Assembly (NCBI GenBank): GCA_903900155.1
Contig: CAIUMD010000114.1
Location: forward strand, 89,933-153,932
Direction: 5' to 3'
Origin: an uncultured Caulobacterales bacterium
GTDB taxonomy: Bacteria; Pseudomonadota; Alphaproteobacteria; Caulobacterales; Caulobacteraceae
Length of the DNA: 64,000 nucleotides
Shown here: positions 43,557 to 52,827 of the stretch, in pieces
Numbering within the stretch: the first letter of the stretch is position 1
Layout: the number at the start of each line of letters is the position of its first letter
Position numbers and translations under genes: made by a program
Notes under the pieces: model-generated
What the model was told of the DNA's origin: nothing
The model's database searches: none
What the model saw: only the letters and a program-made list of their open reading frames with translations

Positions 43557-44305
43557 GCGCCTGGACCCTCACGGACCTCTCCGCGCGCCAGGGCCGCAAG
43601 ACGGTGCTGGAAGCCGCGTCGCTGAGCGCCGCCGCCGGCGAGGTCGTGGGCGTGGTCGGCCCCAACGGCGCGGGCAAGACCAGCCTGCTGCGCGCGGGCC
43701 TGGGCCTGCTGCCGTTGACGGCGGGCGAGGCCAAGCTGTCGGGAAAGGCGCTGGCGACCCTCAAGCCGGACGAGCGCGCCAGACTGGTCGGCTATCTGCC
43801 GCAGGACCGCCGCGTGGCCTGGAACCTGCCGGCCCGCATGGTCGCAGCCCTGGGGGCGAGCGATCTGGCCGACACGGCGGCCGATCTCCTGGCGCTGCAA
43901 TGCCTGGACCGCGTGGACGCAAGGGATCTTGCCGATCGCGGCGTGCTGGACATGTCCGGCGGCGAGCGGGCCCGGGTGCTGCTGGCGAGGCTGCTGGCCA
44001 CCCGCGCGCCGCTGCTGGTCGCCGACGAGCCGGTGGCGGGGCTGGATCCCGACGCCCAGTTGCTGACGCTCGATCTGCTCCGCGCCGAGGCCAAGCGCGG
44101 CGCGGCGGTGGTTGTGACGCTGCACGACCTGGGCCTGGCGGCCCGGTCCTGCGACCGCATCATCGTCGTCGATCACGGCCGCATCGTCGCCGAGGGCAAG
44201 CCGCGCGAGGCGCTGTCGCGATTCATCCTCAGCCACGTGTTCCGGCTGGACGGCGAACTGGTCCAGACTGATGTCGGACCGGTCCTCGCCGCCAAGCGCG
44301 CCTAG
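43553..44305 (+). CDS. ABC transporter ATP-binding protein (BtuD/FhuC type)
   Basis: The 250-residue ATPase has Walker A GPNGAGKTS (about residue 38), the Q-loop in YLPQDRR, signature MSGGERARV, Walker B LLVADEPVAGLD and the switch histidine in VTLHDLGLA. It completes the substrate-binding protein, permease and ATPase set. The 3' end overlaps the convergent transglycosylase gene by 4 bases. Confidence 0.93.
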   Translation: MSAWTLTDLSARQGRKTVLEAASLSAAAGEVVGVVGPNGAGKTSLLRAGLGLLPLTAGEAKLSGKALATLKPDERARLVGYLPQDRRVAWNLPARMVAALGASDLADTAADLLALQCLDRVDARDLADRGVLDMSGGERARVLLARLLATRAPLLVADEPVAGLDPDAQLLTLDLLRAEAKRGAAVVVTLHDLGLAARSCDRIIVVDHGRIVAEGKPREALSRFILSHVFRLDGELVQTDVGPVLAAKRA

Positions 44306-46407
44306 GGCTGGGCCGAGCCCATGTCGACCGAGGCCACCGACGGCGTGTAGACATAGCCGCCGCGCTTGAGGTCCGACGACAGGGTCAGCGGGCTGACGCC
44401 GCCGTTCAGGCGGGCGCGATAGACCATGGTCGTCTCCAGGGTCCGCATCACGTAGTTGCGGGTCTCGGAGAACGGGATGCACTCGATGAAGTCCAGCGGG
44501 TCGGTGCCGGCGCCGCGCGGGTCGCCGCACAGGCCCGCCCAGGCGGCCGGACGGCCGGGACCGGCGTTGTAGGCCGCCGCGGCCATGATGTACGAGCCGC
44601 TGAAGCTGCGGACCATGTCGCCCAGATACACCGAGCCCAGGCGCATGTTGTAGGGCGCGTCCGACAGGCGATCGACGGTGTGGGCCTCGCCCAGCTTGCG
44701 GGCGACGATGGCGGCGGTGGCCGGCATCAGCTGCATCATGCCGCGCGCCCCGACACCCGAGCGGGCGCCCGGGTCGAAGTTACTTTCCTGGCGCGAGATC
44801 GAATAGACGAAGGCCGTCTCGGCCGCGCCGGCGCCGGGCGTGAAGTGGTGGTCCAGCAGCGGATAGCCGCGCTCGGGCAGCATCATGCCGCGCTGGGCGG
44901 CGGTGCGGACCGCGCGCATGGCCAGGTCCTGGTCGCCATAGCCGCGCGCCATGTCGACCAGCAGGGCCGACTCCTCGGCATTGGGCAGGGTGTCGTCGAT
45001 ATAGAGGACCAGGCTGCGGAACAGGTCGCGCTGGCCGGTGTCGGCCAGGATCCGCGCGGCGCGGACCTGCTCGCGGCCATAGAACCGGGCGCGGTCGGCC
45101 TGGGTGATGACCGGGTCGCGGTCCAGGCGCAGTTCCTTGATCCCGGCCTTCTCGGCGGCCAGCTGGCCGTAGAAGGTGGTGATGTAGCGCGCGCCCTCGC
45201 CATAGAAGGCCTGGGCGGCGATCAGGTCGCCCTGCGCCTCGGCCGCGCGGCCCTGCCAGTAGAGGGCCCGGCCGCGGGTGATCGGCGAGGCGCCGACGGC
45301 GGCGATCTCGGCGAAGTGGGCGGCCGCGGCATCGGGGTTCTTCAGGCGGGTCAGGGCGATCCAGCCGGCATAGAACTCGCTCTCGGCGATGTCGGCCGGG
45401 GCCAGGGCGTGGGTGTTGTCGGCGGCGGCGTAGGCGCCCGCGCTGTCGCCGGCCTTGAGGGCGCCGACGATCAGCTGCTTGCGCTCCTTCCAGATGGCGG
45501 TCGAGGCCTCTTCCGTCGGCGGGACGGGGAAGTTGACCACCATCGGCAGGGCCAGGGTGTCCATGCCGGCGCGACGCAGATAGGCGGCGCGCTCGAACAC
45601 CACGCCCGGCGAGGCCTGCAGGTCGGGCGTGAGGCCGTTGTAGAGCGTGTTGGCGCTGGCCGAGTTCGAGCGATAGGCCATGCGCACGCGGGCCGTGGCC
45701 TGGCCAGTGTCAGACAGCGTGGCGACCATGTCGCGGGCCGCCGGGCCTTGCTGGCCGTACAGCAGGATGTCGGCGCGGCGGGCGTAGTCGTCGGCGGTCA
45801 GCATGCCGCCGAAGCGCGCGATCATGCTGCGCTGCGCATCGGCCTCGAACACCTTGTCGCGGAAGGTGCGGCGGATCAGGTTCGTGGCGTCCTGGTTGCG
45901 GCCCGTGGCCTGCCAGGCGCTGGCCAGGGCCATGGCGCCGTCGGCTGTCGCCGGCTGGGAGCCGCCGAACCAGGCGATAATGCGGGCCGGATCCAGGCCC
46001 GAGGTCGACAGGGCCTTCTCGGCGGCGGCGTCGCGACGGGCGCCGCGCGGCCAGCCGGAGAGATCCCGGCGGGCGGCGTCCAGTTCGAAGAAGCTCAGCG
46101 CCTCGGCGTTGCCGTCGACCAGCTGCCACTGGGCGATCTTCTTGGCGATCGGGTCCTGCAGGCTGTCCATGGCCATGCGCGCGCCCGAGACGTCGCCGCG
46201 CTTGGCGGCCGCCAGGGCGCTCTGCAGATTGGCGCTGTCGGTGTCGGACAGGGCGCCGGGAACGGCGGTCGGCGGCGTGGTGATCAGGCCGGCCTGGCTC
46301 TGGTAGGGAGTCGCATAGACCGCCGTCGTCTGGGCGTCAGCAGCGCCCACGACCAAGGCCACGATGCAGGCTCCTCCGAGCAGAATCCGACGCGCCACTG
46401 AAGCCAA
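44302..46407 (-). CDS. Lytic murein transglycosylase (Slt70-like)
   Basis: The 701-residue periplasmic enzyme has a signal peptide ending near GAADA, a long superhelical region of alpha repeats (about 50-510) and a C-terminal SLT domain with catalytic Glu in SRQESNFDP, then [13 protein letters not shown] and [10 protein letters not shown]. It cleaves the MurNAc-GlcNAc bond with formation of 1,6-anhydro ends. I prefer the TTG at 46407, because AAGGAG lies 6 bases upstream; TTG 46425 or GTG 46422 would place that motif inside the gene. It is divergent from dapA. Confidence 0.9.
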   Translation of the reverse strand: MASVARRILLGGACIVALVVGAADAQTTAVYATPYQSQAGLITTPPTAVPGALSDTDSANLQSALAAAKRGDVSGARMAMDSLQDPIAKKIAQWQLVDGNAEALSFFELDAARRDLSGWPRGARRDAAAEKALSTSGLDPARIIAWFGGSQPATADGAMALASAWQATGRNQDATNLIRRTFRDKVFEADAQRSMIARFGGMLTADDYARRADILLYGQQGPAARDMVATLSDTGQATARVRMAYRSNSASANTLYNGLTPDLQASPGVVFERAAYLRRAGMDTLALPMVVNFPVPPTEEASTAIWKERKQLIVGALKAGDSAGAYAAADNTHALAPADIAESEFYAGWIALTRLKNPDAAAAHFAEIAAVGASPITRGRALYWQGRAAEAQGDLIAAQAFYGEGARYITTFYGQLAAEKAGIKELRLDRDPVITQADRARFYGREQVRAARILADTGQRDLFRSLVLYIDDTLPNAEESALLVDMARGYGDQDLAMRAVRTAAQRGMMLPERGYPLLDHHFTPGAGAAETAFVYSISRQESNFDPGARSGVGARGMMQLMPATAAIVARKLGEAHTVDRLSDAPYNMRLGSVYLGDMVRSFSGSYIMAAAAYNAGPGRPAAWAGLCGDPRGAGTDPLDFIECIPFSETRNYVMRTLETTMVYRARLNGGVSPLTLSSDLKRGGYVYTPSVASVDMGSAQP

Positions 46408-46652
46408 AACGCTCTCCTTCACCAAGCCCCCTAAGAGCTTGTACTCGAATCTCAGGCCGTCCCCTATGCGACGATTCAGGCCCTAATAGGTTTAAAGACC
46501 GGTTGGCGGGGCTTGACCGCACGGGCTTGGCCCCTCAAATCCCGCACCTGCCTCCAGGCGCCCATTGCGGGACCCTGGGGCAGGGACATATTGTCCGCCC
46601 CCATCGTCCAGCCGCAACCGAAGCGGCGTCTCCTCACGGCAATTTGCAAGTC

Positions 46653-47537
46653 ATGGTCCAGTCTCACTTCAAGGGCGTCATTCCGGCCCTCGTCACGCCG
46701 TTCCGCGACGGTGAGGTGGACGAAAAAGCGTTCGTGGCCCTGGTCGAGCGCCAGATCTCGGGCGGCGTCCACGGCCTGGTGCCGGTCGGCACCACCGGCG
46801 AGACCTCGACCCTGTCGCACGAGGAGCACAAGCGCGTCGTCGAGTTGTGCGTGAAGACCGCCGCCGGCCGCGTGCCGGTGATCGCGGGCGCGGGCAGCAA
46901 CTCGACCGACGAAGCCATCATGCTGGTCCAGCACGCCAAGGCCGTCGGCGCCGACGCCGCCCTGGTGGTGACCCCGTATTACAACCGCCCGAGCCAAGAG
47001 GGCATGTACCAGCACTACAAGGCGATCAACGACGCCGTCGAGCTGCCGGTGTTCGTCTACAACGTGCCGGGCCGCACCGGAGTCGACATCTCCAACGAGA
47101 CCCTGGCGCGCCTGGCCAAGCTGCCCAACATCATCGGCGTCAAGGACGCCACGGGCGACCTGACCCGCATCAGCATGCAGCGCCTGCTGTGCGGCCCCGA
47201 CTGGGTGCTGCTGACGGGCGATGACCCCTCGGCCCTGGGCTATATGGCCCATGGCGGCCACGGCGTGATCTCGGTGACCTCGAACGTCGCCCCCGACGCC
47301 TGCGCGGCCTTCATGAACGCCTGCATGCAGGGCGCCTGGGAAACCGGCCTCTACTGGCAGGACCGCCTGGTGCGCCTGCACAAGGCCCTGTTCCTGGATT
47401 CGTCGCCGGCCCCGACCAAGTTCGCCCTGGCGCATCTGGGCCTGTGCTCGGAAGAGGTCCGCCTGCCGATCGTCCCGTGCGCCGACGCCGTGCGTCCGAC
47501 GATCCTGGACGCCATGCGCGAGGCCGGTCTCGAATAA
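46653..47537 (+). CDS. dapA: 4-hydroxy-tetrahydrodipicolinate synthase
   Basis: The 294-residue TIM-barrel enzyme condenses pyruvate with aspartate semialdehyde in lysine and diaminopimelate synthesis. It has [10 protein letters not shown] (substrate binding), [11 protein letters not shown] with the catalytic tyrosine region and the Schiff-base lysine in GVKDATGDL. The ATG at 46653 fits the family N-terminus ([12 protein letters not shown]). Its stop overlaps the smpB start (TAATG). The pairing with smpB is common in alphaproteobacteria. Confidence 0.96.
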   Translation: MVQSHFKGVIPALVTPFRDGEVDEKAFVALVERQISGGVHGLVPVGTTGETSTLSHEEHKRVVELCVKTAAGRVPVIAGAGSNSTDEAIMLVQHAKAVGADAALVVTPYYNRPSQEGMYQHYKAINDAVELPVFVYNVPGRTGVDISNETLARLAKLPNIIGVKDATGDLTRISMQRLLCGPDWVLLTGDDPSALGYMAHGGHGVISVTSNVAPDACAAFMNACMQGAWETGLYWQDRLVRLHKALFLDSSPAPTKFALAHLGLCSEEVRLPIVPCADAVRPTILDAMREAGLE

Positions 47538-47998
47538 TGACCAAGCCGATCGCGGAGAACCGGCGCGCCCGGTACGACTACTTCATCGAGGAGGTTTTCG
47601 AGGCCGGCATCATGCTGACCGGCACCGAGGTGAAGTCGCTGCGCGTCGGCCGGGCCAACATCGCCGAGTCCTACGCGTCGGTGGAAGGGCGCGAGATCAA
47701 GCTGATCAACGCCGACATCCCGCCCTATGGCCACGCCAACCGCTTCAACCACGAGCCGCGCCGGCATCGTAAGCTGCTGCTGCATCGCAAGCAGATCGAG
47801 AAGCTGATCGGCGCGGTCCAGCGCGACGGCCGGACGATGATCCCGCTGAAGCTCTATTGGAACGACAAGGGCCTGGCGAAGCTGGAAATCGGCCTGGCCA
47901 AGGGCAAGAAGAACCACGACAAGCGCGAGACCGAAGCCGCGCGCGACTGGCAGCGCGACAAGGCCCGTCTGATGAAGAGCGGCGGGCGGGACGACTAA
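47537..47998 (+). CDS. smpB: SsrA-binding protein SmpB
   Basis: The 153-residue protein matches SmpB over its whole length: [26 protein letters not shown] at the N-terminus, the RNA-binding core with [13 protein letters not shown], and the basic C-terminal tail that enters the decoding centre. It delivers tmRNA to stalled ribosomes; in Caulobacter tmRNA is linked to cell-cycle timing. The tmRNA gene itself is not in the window. Confidence 0.97.
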   Translation: MTKPIAENRRARYDYFIEEVFEAGIMLTGTEVKSLRVGRANIAESYASVEGREIKLINADIPPYGHANRFNHEPRRHRKLLLHRKQIEKLIGAVQRDGRTMIPLKLYWNDKGLAKLEIGLAKGKKNHDKRETEAARDWQRDKARLMKSGGRDD

Positions 47999-48012
47999 CC
48001 TTGGCGGTTGAG

Positions 48013-48032
48013 GGGCTCTCTTAGGAGAGCCC
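48013..48032 (+). terminator. Hairpin downstream of smpB
   Basis: Arms GGGCTCTC and GAGAGCCC enclose TTAG. No T-run follows on the plus strand. It overlaps the stop of the small minus-strand gene, so its role as terminator is tentative. Confidence 0.5.
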
Positions 48033-48140
48033 GCCCAACCCCACGAAACCGATGGCCAGGCCCAGGGCGAAAGCGCCGGCGCTGACCAGAAGGTAGGTGC
48101 GGATTTCGTTACGCAACTGGTTACGCGTCGTCTGGGCCAT
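48021..48140 (-). CDS. Small single-pass membrane protein (39 aa)
   Basis: A short open frame of 39 residues starts at the ATG at 48140. The N-terminal half is hydrophilic (MAQTTRNQLRNEIRTY) and the second half is one membrane helix (LLVSAGAFALGLAIGF) with a glycine-rich end. An upstream 19-bp motif with a TTGACA is shared with the promoter of the 64-aa gene at 49162. I do not recognise a family; the clean amphipathic-plus-helix layout and the shared promoter make it likely to be expressed. Confidence 0.6.
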   Translation of the reverse strand: MAQTTRNQLRNEIRTYLLVSAGAFALGLAIGFVGLGGLS

Positions 48141-48221
48141 GATGCGGCTCCGGCTGGCCGCGCCTTCCCGGGCGCGGCAAATCAGTCCCTGATGAATATG
48201 TTAGCCCTACCCGCGGCGAAA

Positions 48222-48240
48222 CATTGTCAACGATTGTAAA
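48222..48240 (-). promoter_or_regulatory. Shared 19-bp promoter motif, copy 1
   Basis: On the minus strand this reads TTTACAATCGTTGACAATG, two TTnACAAT units 10 bp apart, the second containing a TTGACA -35 element. It lies about 82 bp upstream of the 39-aa gene. The second copy is at 49241-49259. Confidence 0.5.
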
Positions 48241-48289
48241 GGGTTGCGTCGGCGGGCTCGCGCGACGCGGCGTTGAGAAGTCAGTGCTG

Positions 48290-48313
48290 ATGGTGTACGC
48301 TTATGTGTACACA
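48290..48313 (+). promoter_or_regulatory. Operator of the toxin-antitoxin module (GTGTAC repeats)
   Basis: A perfect 10-bp palindrome TGTGTACACA (48304-48313) follows a related TGGTGTACGC (48291-48300) at 13-bp spacing. It contains the TGTACA core known from YefM/YoeB operators and sits directly before the antitoxin ribosome binding site, as expected for autoregulation. Confidence 0.65.
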
Positions 48314-48323
48314 GGAGGCCGCC

Positions 48324-48578
48324 TTGGCTGACGATGCGATCCCCGTGGGCGTTCGCGCCCTTCGAGAAAACCTCAGTGACTATCTGCGCCGGGCGCAGCA
48401 GGGCGCATCCTTCATGGTCATGTCGCGTGGCGAGATCGTTGCGGAGCTGCGAGCGCCAGCTAAGATGACTATCCGCCCACGCCGATCGGGACTGTTGAAA
48501 GGTCGTATTGTGATGGCCGATGACTTCGATCGTCTTCCGGACGACATCCTGGATGCGATTGAAGGCCGGGACGAGTGA
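48324..48578 (+). CDS. Phd/YefM family antitoxin
   Basis: The 84-residue protein has the Phd/YefM N-terminal DNA-binding fold (IPVGVRALRENLSDYLRRAQQGASFMVMSRGEIVAEL) and an acidic C-terminus that would wrap the toxin. I chose the TTG at 48324 because a perfect AGGAGG ends 5 bases upstream; the ATG at 48303 lies inside the operator. It overlaps the toxin gene by 4 bases. Confidence 0.88.
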   Translation: MADDAIPVGVRALRENLSDYLRRAQQGASFMVMSRGEIVAELRAPAKMTIRPRRSGLLKGRIVMADDFDRLPDDILDAIEGRDE

Positions 48579-48964
48579 AGGTCCTGCTCGACACGAACGT
48601 TTTGCTCTGGTGGCTTCTGGACGACGTTCGACTGAATCAAGCGGCTATTGCCGTGATCACTGAGCCTGAAAACGATGTGCTTGTCAGTGTGGTCTCGCTT
48701 TGGGAAATCGCCATCAAGGTTCGAATAGGCAAGCTTGAGGCTGACCTGGAGGAGATCGAGCGTGTCCTCGAAGAGGAAAGCTTGACGCGTCTGGCCATCT
48801 CCTCGGCGCATTTGCGGGCCTTGGGCGGTTTGCCAGCCCATCACCGTGACCCATTCGACCACATGCTCATCGCCCAGGCTATCGCTGAGGAGGCTGTGTT
48901 TCTGACCGGAGATCGGCAGGTTTCGGCGTATCCTGTCAGAGTCCAGGAAGGCGGACGCGCCTAA
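48575..48964 (+). CDS. PIN domain ribonuclease toxin (VapC-like)
   Basis: The 129-residue PIN domain protein has the acidic active-site residues in LLDTNVLLWWL (Asp6), SLWEIAIK (Glu about 49), RDPFDHMLIAQA (Asp about 95) and TGDRQ. These toxins cleave RNA, often tRNA. The GTG at 48575 overlaps the antitoxin stop (GTGA). The Phd-type antitoxin paired with a PIN toxin is a common mixed arrangement. Confidence 0.9.
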   Translation: MKVLLDTNVLLWWLLDDVRLNQAAIAVITEPENDVLVSVVSLWEIAIKVRIGKLEADLEEIERVLEEESLTRLAISSAHLRALGGLPAHHRDPFDHMLIAQAIAEEAVFLTGDRQVSAYPVRVQEGGRA

Positions 48965-48967
48965 ACC

Positions 48968-49162
48968 TCAGGCCAGGGCCGGAACCTCGTAGACCCGCGA
49001 GGGCACGCCGCGTTCGAACAGGTCGCCACAGATGGCGAGGGCCTGCTTGTAGGCGGTTTCGACGCTGTCGAAGTGGCCGGCCAATCGGCCATCCTCGGTG
49101 ACGACCCAGCCTTCGGAGACGTGGGCGATTTCTATACGCTGGCAGTGCGCGGCGTCAGGCAT
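48968..49162 (-). CDS. Small conserved-looking protein (64 aa)
   Basis: The 64-residue protein (RIEIAHVSEGWVVTEDGRLAGHFDSVETAYKQALAICGDL) has a short beta-hairpin followed by a helix, the layout of small DUF2188-like domains, but I do not recognise it with confidence. It converges on the PIN toxin gene with a 3-bp gap. Its promoter region holds copy 2 of the 19-bp motif. It could be mistaken for part of the toxin-antitoxin module, but it lies on the other strand. Confidence 0.65.
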   Translation of the reverse strand: MPDAAHCQRIEIAHVSEGWVVTEDGRLAGHFDSVETAYKQALAICGDLFERGVPSRVYEVPALA

Positions 49163-49240
49163 GACGACGAACTCTCCGAACTAGAATCGCGCCCCGGAGC
49201 TCGAGCGCGCGTTCATCCTTAACGCGATCCCGCTGCCTTG

Positions 49241-49259
49241 CATTGTCAAGGATTGTAAA
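49241..49259 (-). promoter_or_regulatory. Shared 19-bp promoter motif, copy 2
   Basis: On the minus strand this reads TTTACAATCCTTGACAATG, identical to copy 1 (48222-48240) in 18 of 19 bases. It lies about 79 bp upstream of the 64-aa gene, nearly the same distance as copy 1 from its gene. Confidence 0.5.
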
Positions 49260-49312
49260 CCGTATGCGGACATTCGTGCAAGCGGATTGGTCGTCAAGGT
49301 TGTGTCGGCCCG

Positions 49313-50308
49313 CTAGCCGTTCTCCAGCGCCAGCAGGGCGAAGGTGGCCAGCCAGTGCTCGCCCATATAGTCGCCGGAGACGTGCGGGATGGCGGCGGCC
49401 AGGTGGTTCAGGGCGGCGTTGACCGCGTGAGTCTTGCCCGGATCGGCCTCGGACATGGCGCTGGCCAGGGTGCGCCAGCACCAGGCGCGCGACAGGTTCA
49501 GGCCATCCAGGTGGGCGATCTTGCCGTCGCTGCGGTCGCTGACCCGGACGGGATTGAACAGGGTGGCGGGCTGCTTCTGGCCCAGATCCGGCAGAAAGCG
49601 CGGGAACCAGATCTGGAAGCGCTCGTGCGACAAGAGGCGGCGCATGGCCTCGGCCTCGATCAGGGCGGGCGAGAGGAAGTCGTCGCCGGACGGCTCCCAG
49701 GCCGGGCAGGCGGCGTCCTGGCCGTACCAGACCAGGGCCCGGCTCTGCAGCAGGTCGAAGAACGGCTGGTCGCCGGTCATCTCGGCATATTCGTAGGCCA
49801 GGACAAGCGCGAAGGCGGTGTTGTAGTGGGCGCCCGTGCGGACCGGATAGTCGGCGATTGGCAGGAAGGTTTCGAAGCGAGCCTTGAAGGCGGCGGCCAG
49901 AGGCGCGTGGGCCTTGGCCCAGGGGCGGTCGTGGCGCAGCAGTTCGGCCTGCAGCATCAGGCTCCAAGCCCAGCCATAGGGGCGCTCGAAGCCGCGGCTC
50001 TCGGGGCGGGCCAGATAGGCGACCTCGCCGGCGACCTTCTCGTGGGTGAAGGCGTCGTCGAACAGGGCGATGATGGTTTCGGCCTCGGCCATCTCCGGGC
50101 GCAGGCGCAGCAGGGTGGCCAGCAGCCAGTAGCCGTGGACGCACGAGTGCCAGTCGAAGCTGCCGAAGAAGATCGGGTGCAGCTCACGCGGCGAGCGGAC
50201 GTCGTCCGCGCTCCCCATCACATGGTCCAGCTTGTTGGGATACTCGCGGGTGAGGTGGCCCAGGGCGATCTTGGCGAAACGCGAGGCGGTGGAGCGGGCG
50301 AGGCTCAT
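49313..50308 (-). CDS. DUF2891 family protein
   Basis: The 331-residue soluble protein matches DUF2891: LHPIFFGSFDWHSCVHGYWLLATLLR near residue 45, then RPYGWAWSLMLQAEL and LSRAWCWRTLA. The fold is likely an alpha/alpha toroid, as in glycoside hydrolases and epimerases, but no activity is established. It overlaps the DUF979 gene by 4 bases as third gene of the operon. Confidence 0.87.
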   Translation of the reverse strand: MSLARSTASRFAKIALGHLTREYPNKLDHVMGSADDVRSPRELHPIFFGSFDWHSCVHGYWLLATLLRLRPEMAEAETIIALFDDAFTHEKVAGEVAYLARPESRGFERPYGWAWSLMLQAELLRHDRPWAKAHAPLAAAFKARFETFLPIADYPVRTGAHYNTAFALVLAYEYAEMTGDQPFFDLLQSRALVWYGQDAACPAWEPSGDDFLSPALIEAEAMRRLLSHERFQIWFPRFLPDLGQKQPATLFNPVRVSDRSDGKIAHLDGLNLSRAWCWRTLASAMSEADPGKTHAVNAALNHLAAAIPHVSGDYMGEHWLATFALLALENG

Positions 50309-51246
50309 TTGTGAAAAGCGAGGGCGTTCATCAGGACCACGTTGACGACCAGCATCAGCACCGCGGTCGGCGCCTGGGCGCGGATCACGGCGTAGCGGTC
50401 CTTCAACTGTAGGAGGGCGGCCGGCACAAGGTTGAAATTGGCGGCCAAGGGCGTCAGCAGCGTGCCGCAGAAGCCCGACAGCATGCCGATGGCGCAGACC
50501 ACGGCCGGATCGCCGCCGAAACGGCCGATGACCAGGGGCAGGGCGAGGCCGCCGGTCATCACCGGGAAGGCCGCGAAGGCGTTGCCCATCATCACCGTGA
50601 AGGCCGCCATCCCCAGGCAGTAGGCGGCGACGACGGCGAAGCGGCTGTCGACGGGCGTCAGCTGCACGGCGATCTCGCCGATCGTCTTGCCGACGCCCGC
50701 CAGCGTGAAGACCGCGCCCAGGGCGGCCAGCATCTGGGGCAGCAGGGCGGCCCAGCCGACCAGGTCCATCAGCCGGCGGCCTTCCTGCAACGGCGCCGAG
50801 GCCGGCTGGCGGAACATGACCCTGGCCAGGATCGCGGCGACCAGGGCGGCCAGGGCCAGGGAGACCAGGGTCGCCTGCTTGGGATCGACGAACGGCAGGC
50901 GCTTGAGCGTCAGGGAGCCGACCAGCACCAGCACCGGGATGACCAGGGCCGGGACGAACAGCCGCGCGCCATAGGTCGCCGCCAGGCTCTCGCGTTCGGC
51001 CGGGCTGGTGGTCTTCGGCGCGCCGACGCCCAACTGGCCGGTCCCGGCGATCAGGGCCAGGGCCAAAGCTAGAAAGCCGTTGCCCAGGTCGCCGAAACGG
51101 TCGCCGAACAGGAAACTCGCCGCGAACAGGCCCCAGAAGGCGGCGTTGCCGAAGCGCTTGCGGTTCTCACGGTCCAGGGCGCTGAGCCCGGCGAAGGCGC
51201 CGAACATCAGGCCGGCCAGCAGGTAGACGAGCGGCAGGCCGATCAT
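50305..51246 (-). CDS. DUF979 family membrane protein
   Basis: The 313-residue protein has nine or ten membrane helices and matches DUF979, a putative permease half that always accompanies DUF969. GNAFAAFPVMTGGLALP and GFCGTLLTPLAANFN resemble the substrate motifs of two-component carboxylate transporters. Start ATG 51246 overlaps the DUF969 stop. Confidence 0.87.
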   Translation of the reverse strand: MIGLPLVYLLAGLMFGAFAGLSALDRENRKRFGNAAFWGLFAASFLFGDRFGDLGNGFLALALALIAGTGQLGVGAPKTTSPAERESLAATYGARLFVPALVIPVLVLVGSLTLKRLPFVDPKQATLVSLALAALVAAILARVMFRQPASAPLQEGRRLMDLVGWAALLPQMLAALGAVFTLAGVGKTIGEIAVQLTPVDSRFAVVAAYCLGMAAFTVMMGNAFAAFPVMTGGLALPLVIGRFGGDPAVVCAIGMLSGFCGTLLTPLAANFNLVPAALLQLKDRYAVIRAQAPTAVLMLVVNVVLMNALAFHK

Positions 51247-51887
51247 GGCTTGAGCTTCCGGTCGAACAGCATCAGCCGCGCGCCATGGATGACGAAGGCG
51301 GCGATGGCGCTGGGGATGGCCCACATGGAGAGGTGCAGCGGCTCGACGGTGACGCCGCTCTGATCGAGAAAGCCGACGATCAGCAGGATCGAGCCGATGG
51401 CCAGGAAGATGTCCTCGCCGAAGAACAGGCCGACATTGTCGGTGGCCGAGCACATCGCCTTGACCCGCTCGCGCCGGTCATCGTCCAGCGGCTCGCCGGC
51501 GGCCTCGGCCATGGGGGCGACCAGCGGGCGGACGGTCTGGGCGTGGCCGGCCACCTGGGTCATGCCCAGGGCCGCGGAGACTTGGCGCAGGGCCAGATAG
51601 GCGATCAGCAGCCGGCCCGGCGTGGCCGCCTTCAGCCCCTGGATCGTCCGGCGGGCCTGTTCGCGCAGGCCGGCCCGCTCCAGCACCGCGATGGCGGGCA
51701 GCACCAGCCAGGCGACCGTGACATAGCGGTTGGTGTTGAAGGCCTTGCCGAAGGCGGCCAGCACCTCCAGCGGCGCAAGACCGGCGGCCAGGCCCGAGGT
51801 CAGGGCCGCGGCGATCACGACCAGCAGCGGATTGAAGCGCAGGGCAAAGCCCAGCACGATCACCGCCACGCCCAGCAGGGTCAGCAT
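51243..51887 (-). CDS. DUF969 family membrane protein
   Basis: The 214-residue protein has five or six helices and matches DUF969 (LGFALRFNPLLVVIAAALTSGL, then ATDNVGLFFGEDIFLAIGSILL). In other bacteria the DUF969-DUF979 pair is found near pyrrolidone-carboxylate peptidase or 5-oxoproline genes, which suggests pyroglutamate-type transport. That association is recalled, not visible here. It is the first gene of the three-gene operon. Confidence 0.87.
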   Translation of the reverse strand: MLTLLGVAVIVLGFALRFNPLLVVIAAALTSGLAAGLAPLEVLAAFGKAFNTNRYVTVAWLVLPAIAVLERAGLREQARRTIQGLKAATPGRLLIAYLALRQVSAALGMTQVAGHAQTVRPLVAPMAEAAGEPLDDDRRERVKAMCSATDNVGLFFGEDIFLAIGSILLIVGFLDQSGVTVEPLHLSMWAIPSAIAAFVIHGARLMLFDRKLKP

Positions 51888-52036
51888 TGGCTCCGACTCG
51901 TCCCCTCGTTCGAAGGCACGGTCCGACGGCGCGGCGAGGCTGGCAAGCGGGCAGGCGGGTTTATCCGGCCCCTTGACGGCTGCCGCCCCCGGCGCGACGC
52001 TCTAAGTCAACAATGATAACCTACGGGAGGCTCACC

Positions 52037-52813
52037 ATGGCCGACGGCGCCCTGCCCATCACGTCCCTCAAGGGCAAGGTCAGCGAAGCGGAGTGGCAGG
52101 CGCGGGTCGATCTCGCGGCGCTCTATCGTCTCGTGGCCCTGCACGGGTGGGACGACATGATCTTCACCCACATCTCGGCCCGCATCCCGGGTCCCGAGCA
52201 TCATTTCCTGATCAATCCGTACGGGATGTTCTTCGGCGAGATGACGGCCTCGTGCCTGGTCAAGATCGACCTCGAAGGCAATGTCATCGACAAGACGCCG
52301 TACTACATCAATCCGGCGGGCTTCACGATCCACTCGGCCATCCACGCCGCGCGCGAGGACGCCCAGTTCGTCATGCACCTGCACAGCGACCAGGGCGTGG
52401 CGGTGTCGGCGCACAAGGAAGGCCTGCTGCCGCTGACGCAACATTCACTGATTGTCTTGCCTCAGCTCGCCTATCACGACTATGAAGGCATTGCTCTCAA
52501 CTTGGACGAGCGGGAGCGGCTGGTGGCCGACCTGGGCGAGACCAAGAAGCTGATGATGCTGCGCAACCACGGCACGCTGTCGGTGGGCGGCTCGGCGGCC
52601 GAGTGCTGGTTGGGGATGTTCTTCTTGGAGCGGGCGTGCGCGCAGCAGGTCATGGCCCTGTCGATCGGACGCGACAACGTCCTCCTGGCGCCCGATGCGG
52701 CGCAGGAGGAGGTGCGCAAGCAGACCGGCATGGGCATGGGCATGATCGGCGGCCTGGCGTGGCCGGGCTGCCTGCGCAAGCTGGATCGCGAACTGCCGGG
52801 CTACGCGGACTAG
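52037..52813 (+). CDS. Class II aldolase/adducin family protein
   Basis: The 258-residue protein has the class II aldolase fold: GWDDMIFTHISARIP, then the metal ligands HLHSDQGVAV and the third histidine in LRNHGTLSVG. A glutamate at the active-site strand (FFGEMTASCLV) is present. Proteins of this subgroup are often annotated only as family members without a known sugar phosphate. ATG 52037 has GGGAGG 6 bases upstream. Confidence 0.9.
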   Translation: MADGALPITSLKGKVSEAEWQARVDLAALYRLVALHGWDDMIFTHISARIPGPEHHFLINPYGMFFGEMTASCLVKIDLEGNVIDKTPYYINPAGFTIHSAIHAAREDAQFVMHLHSDQGVAVSAHKEGLLPLTQHSLIVLPQLAYHDYEGIALNLDERERLVADLGETKKLMMLRNHGTLSVGGSAAECWLGMFFLERACAQQVMALSIGRDNVLLAPDAAQEEVRKQTGMGMGMIGGLAWPGCLRKLDRELPGYAD

Positions 52814-52827
52814 GTTCCCTTGGCGTT

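Noticed and set aside
52603..52827. ATG-started extension of the beta-barrel-like gene into the aldolase gene
   Set aside because: It would overlap 210 bp of a conserved gene in another frame, while the signal peptide begins only at 52828.
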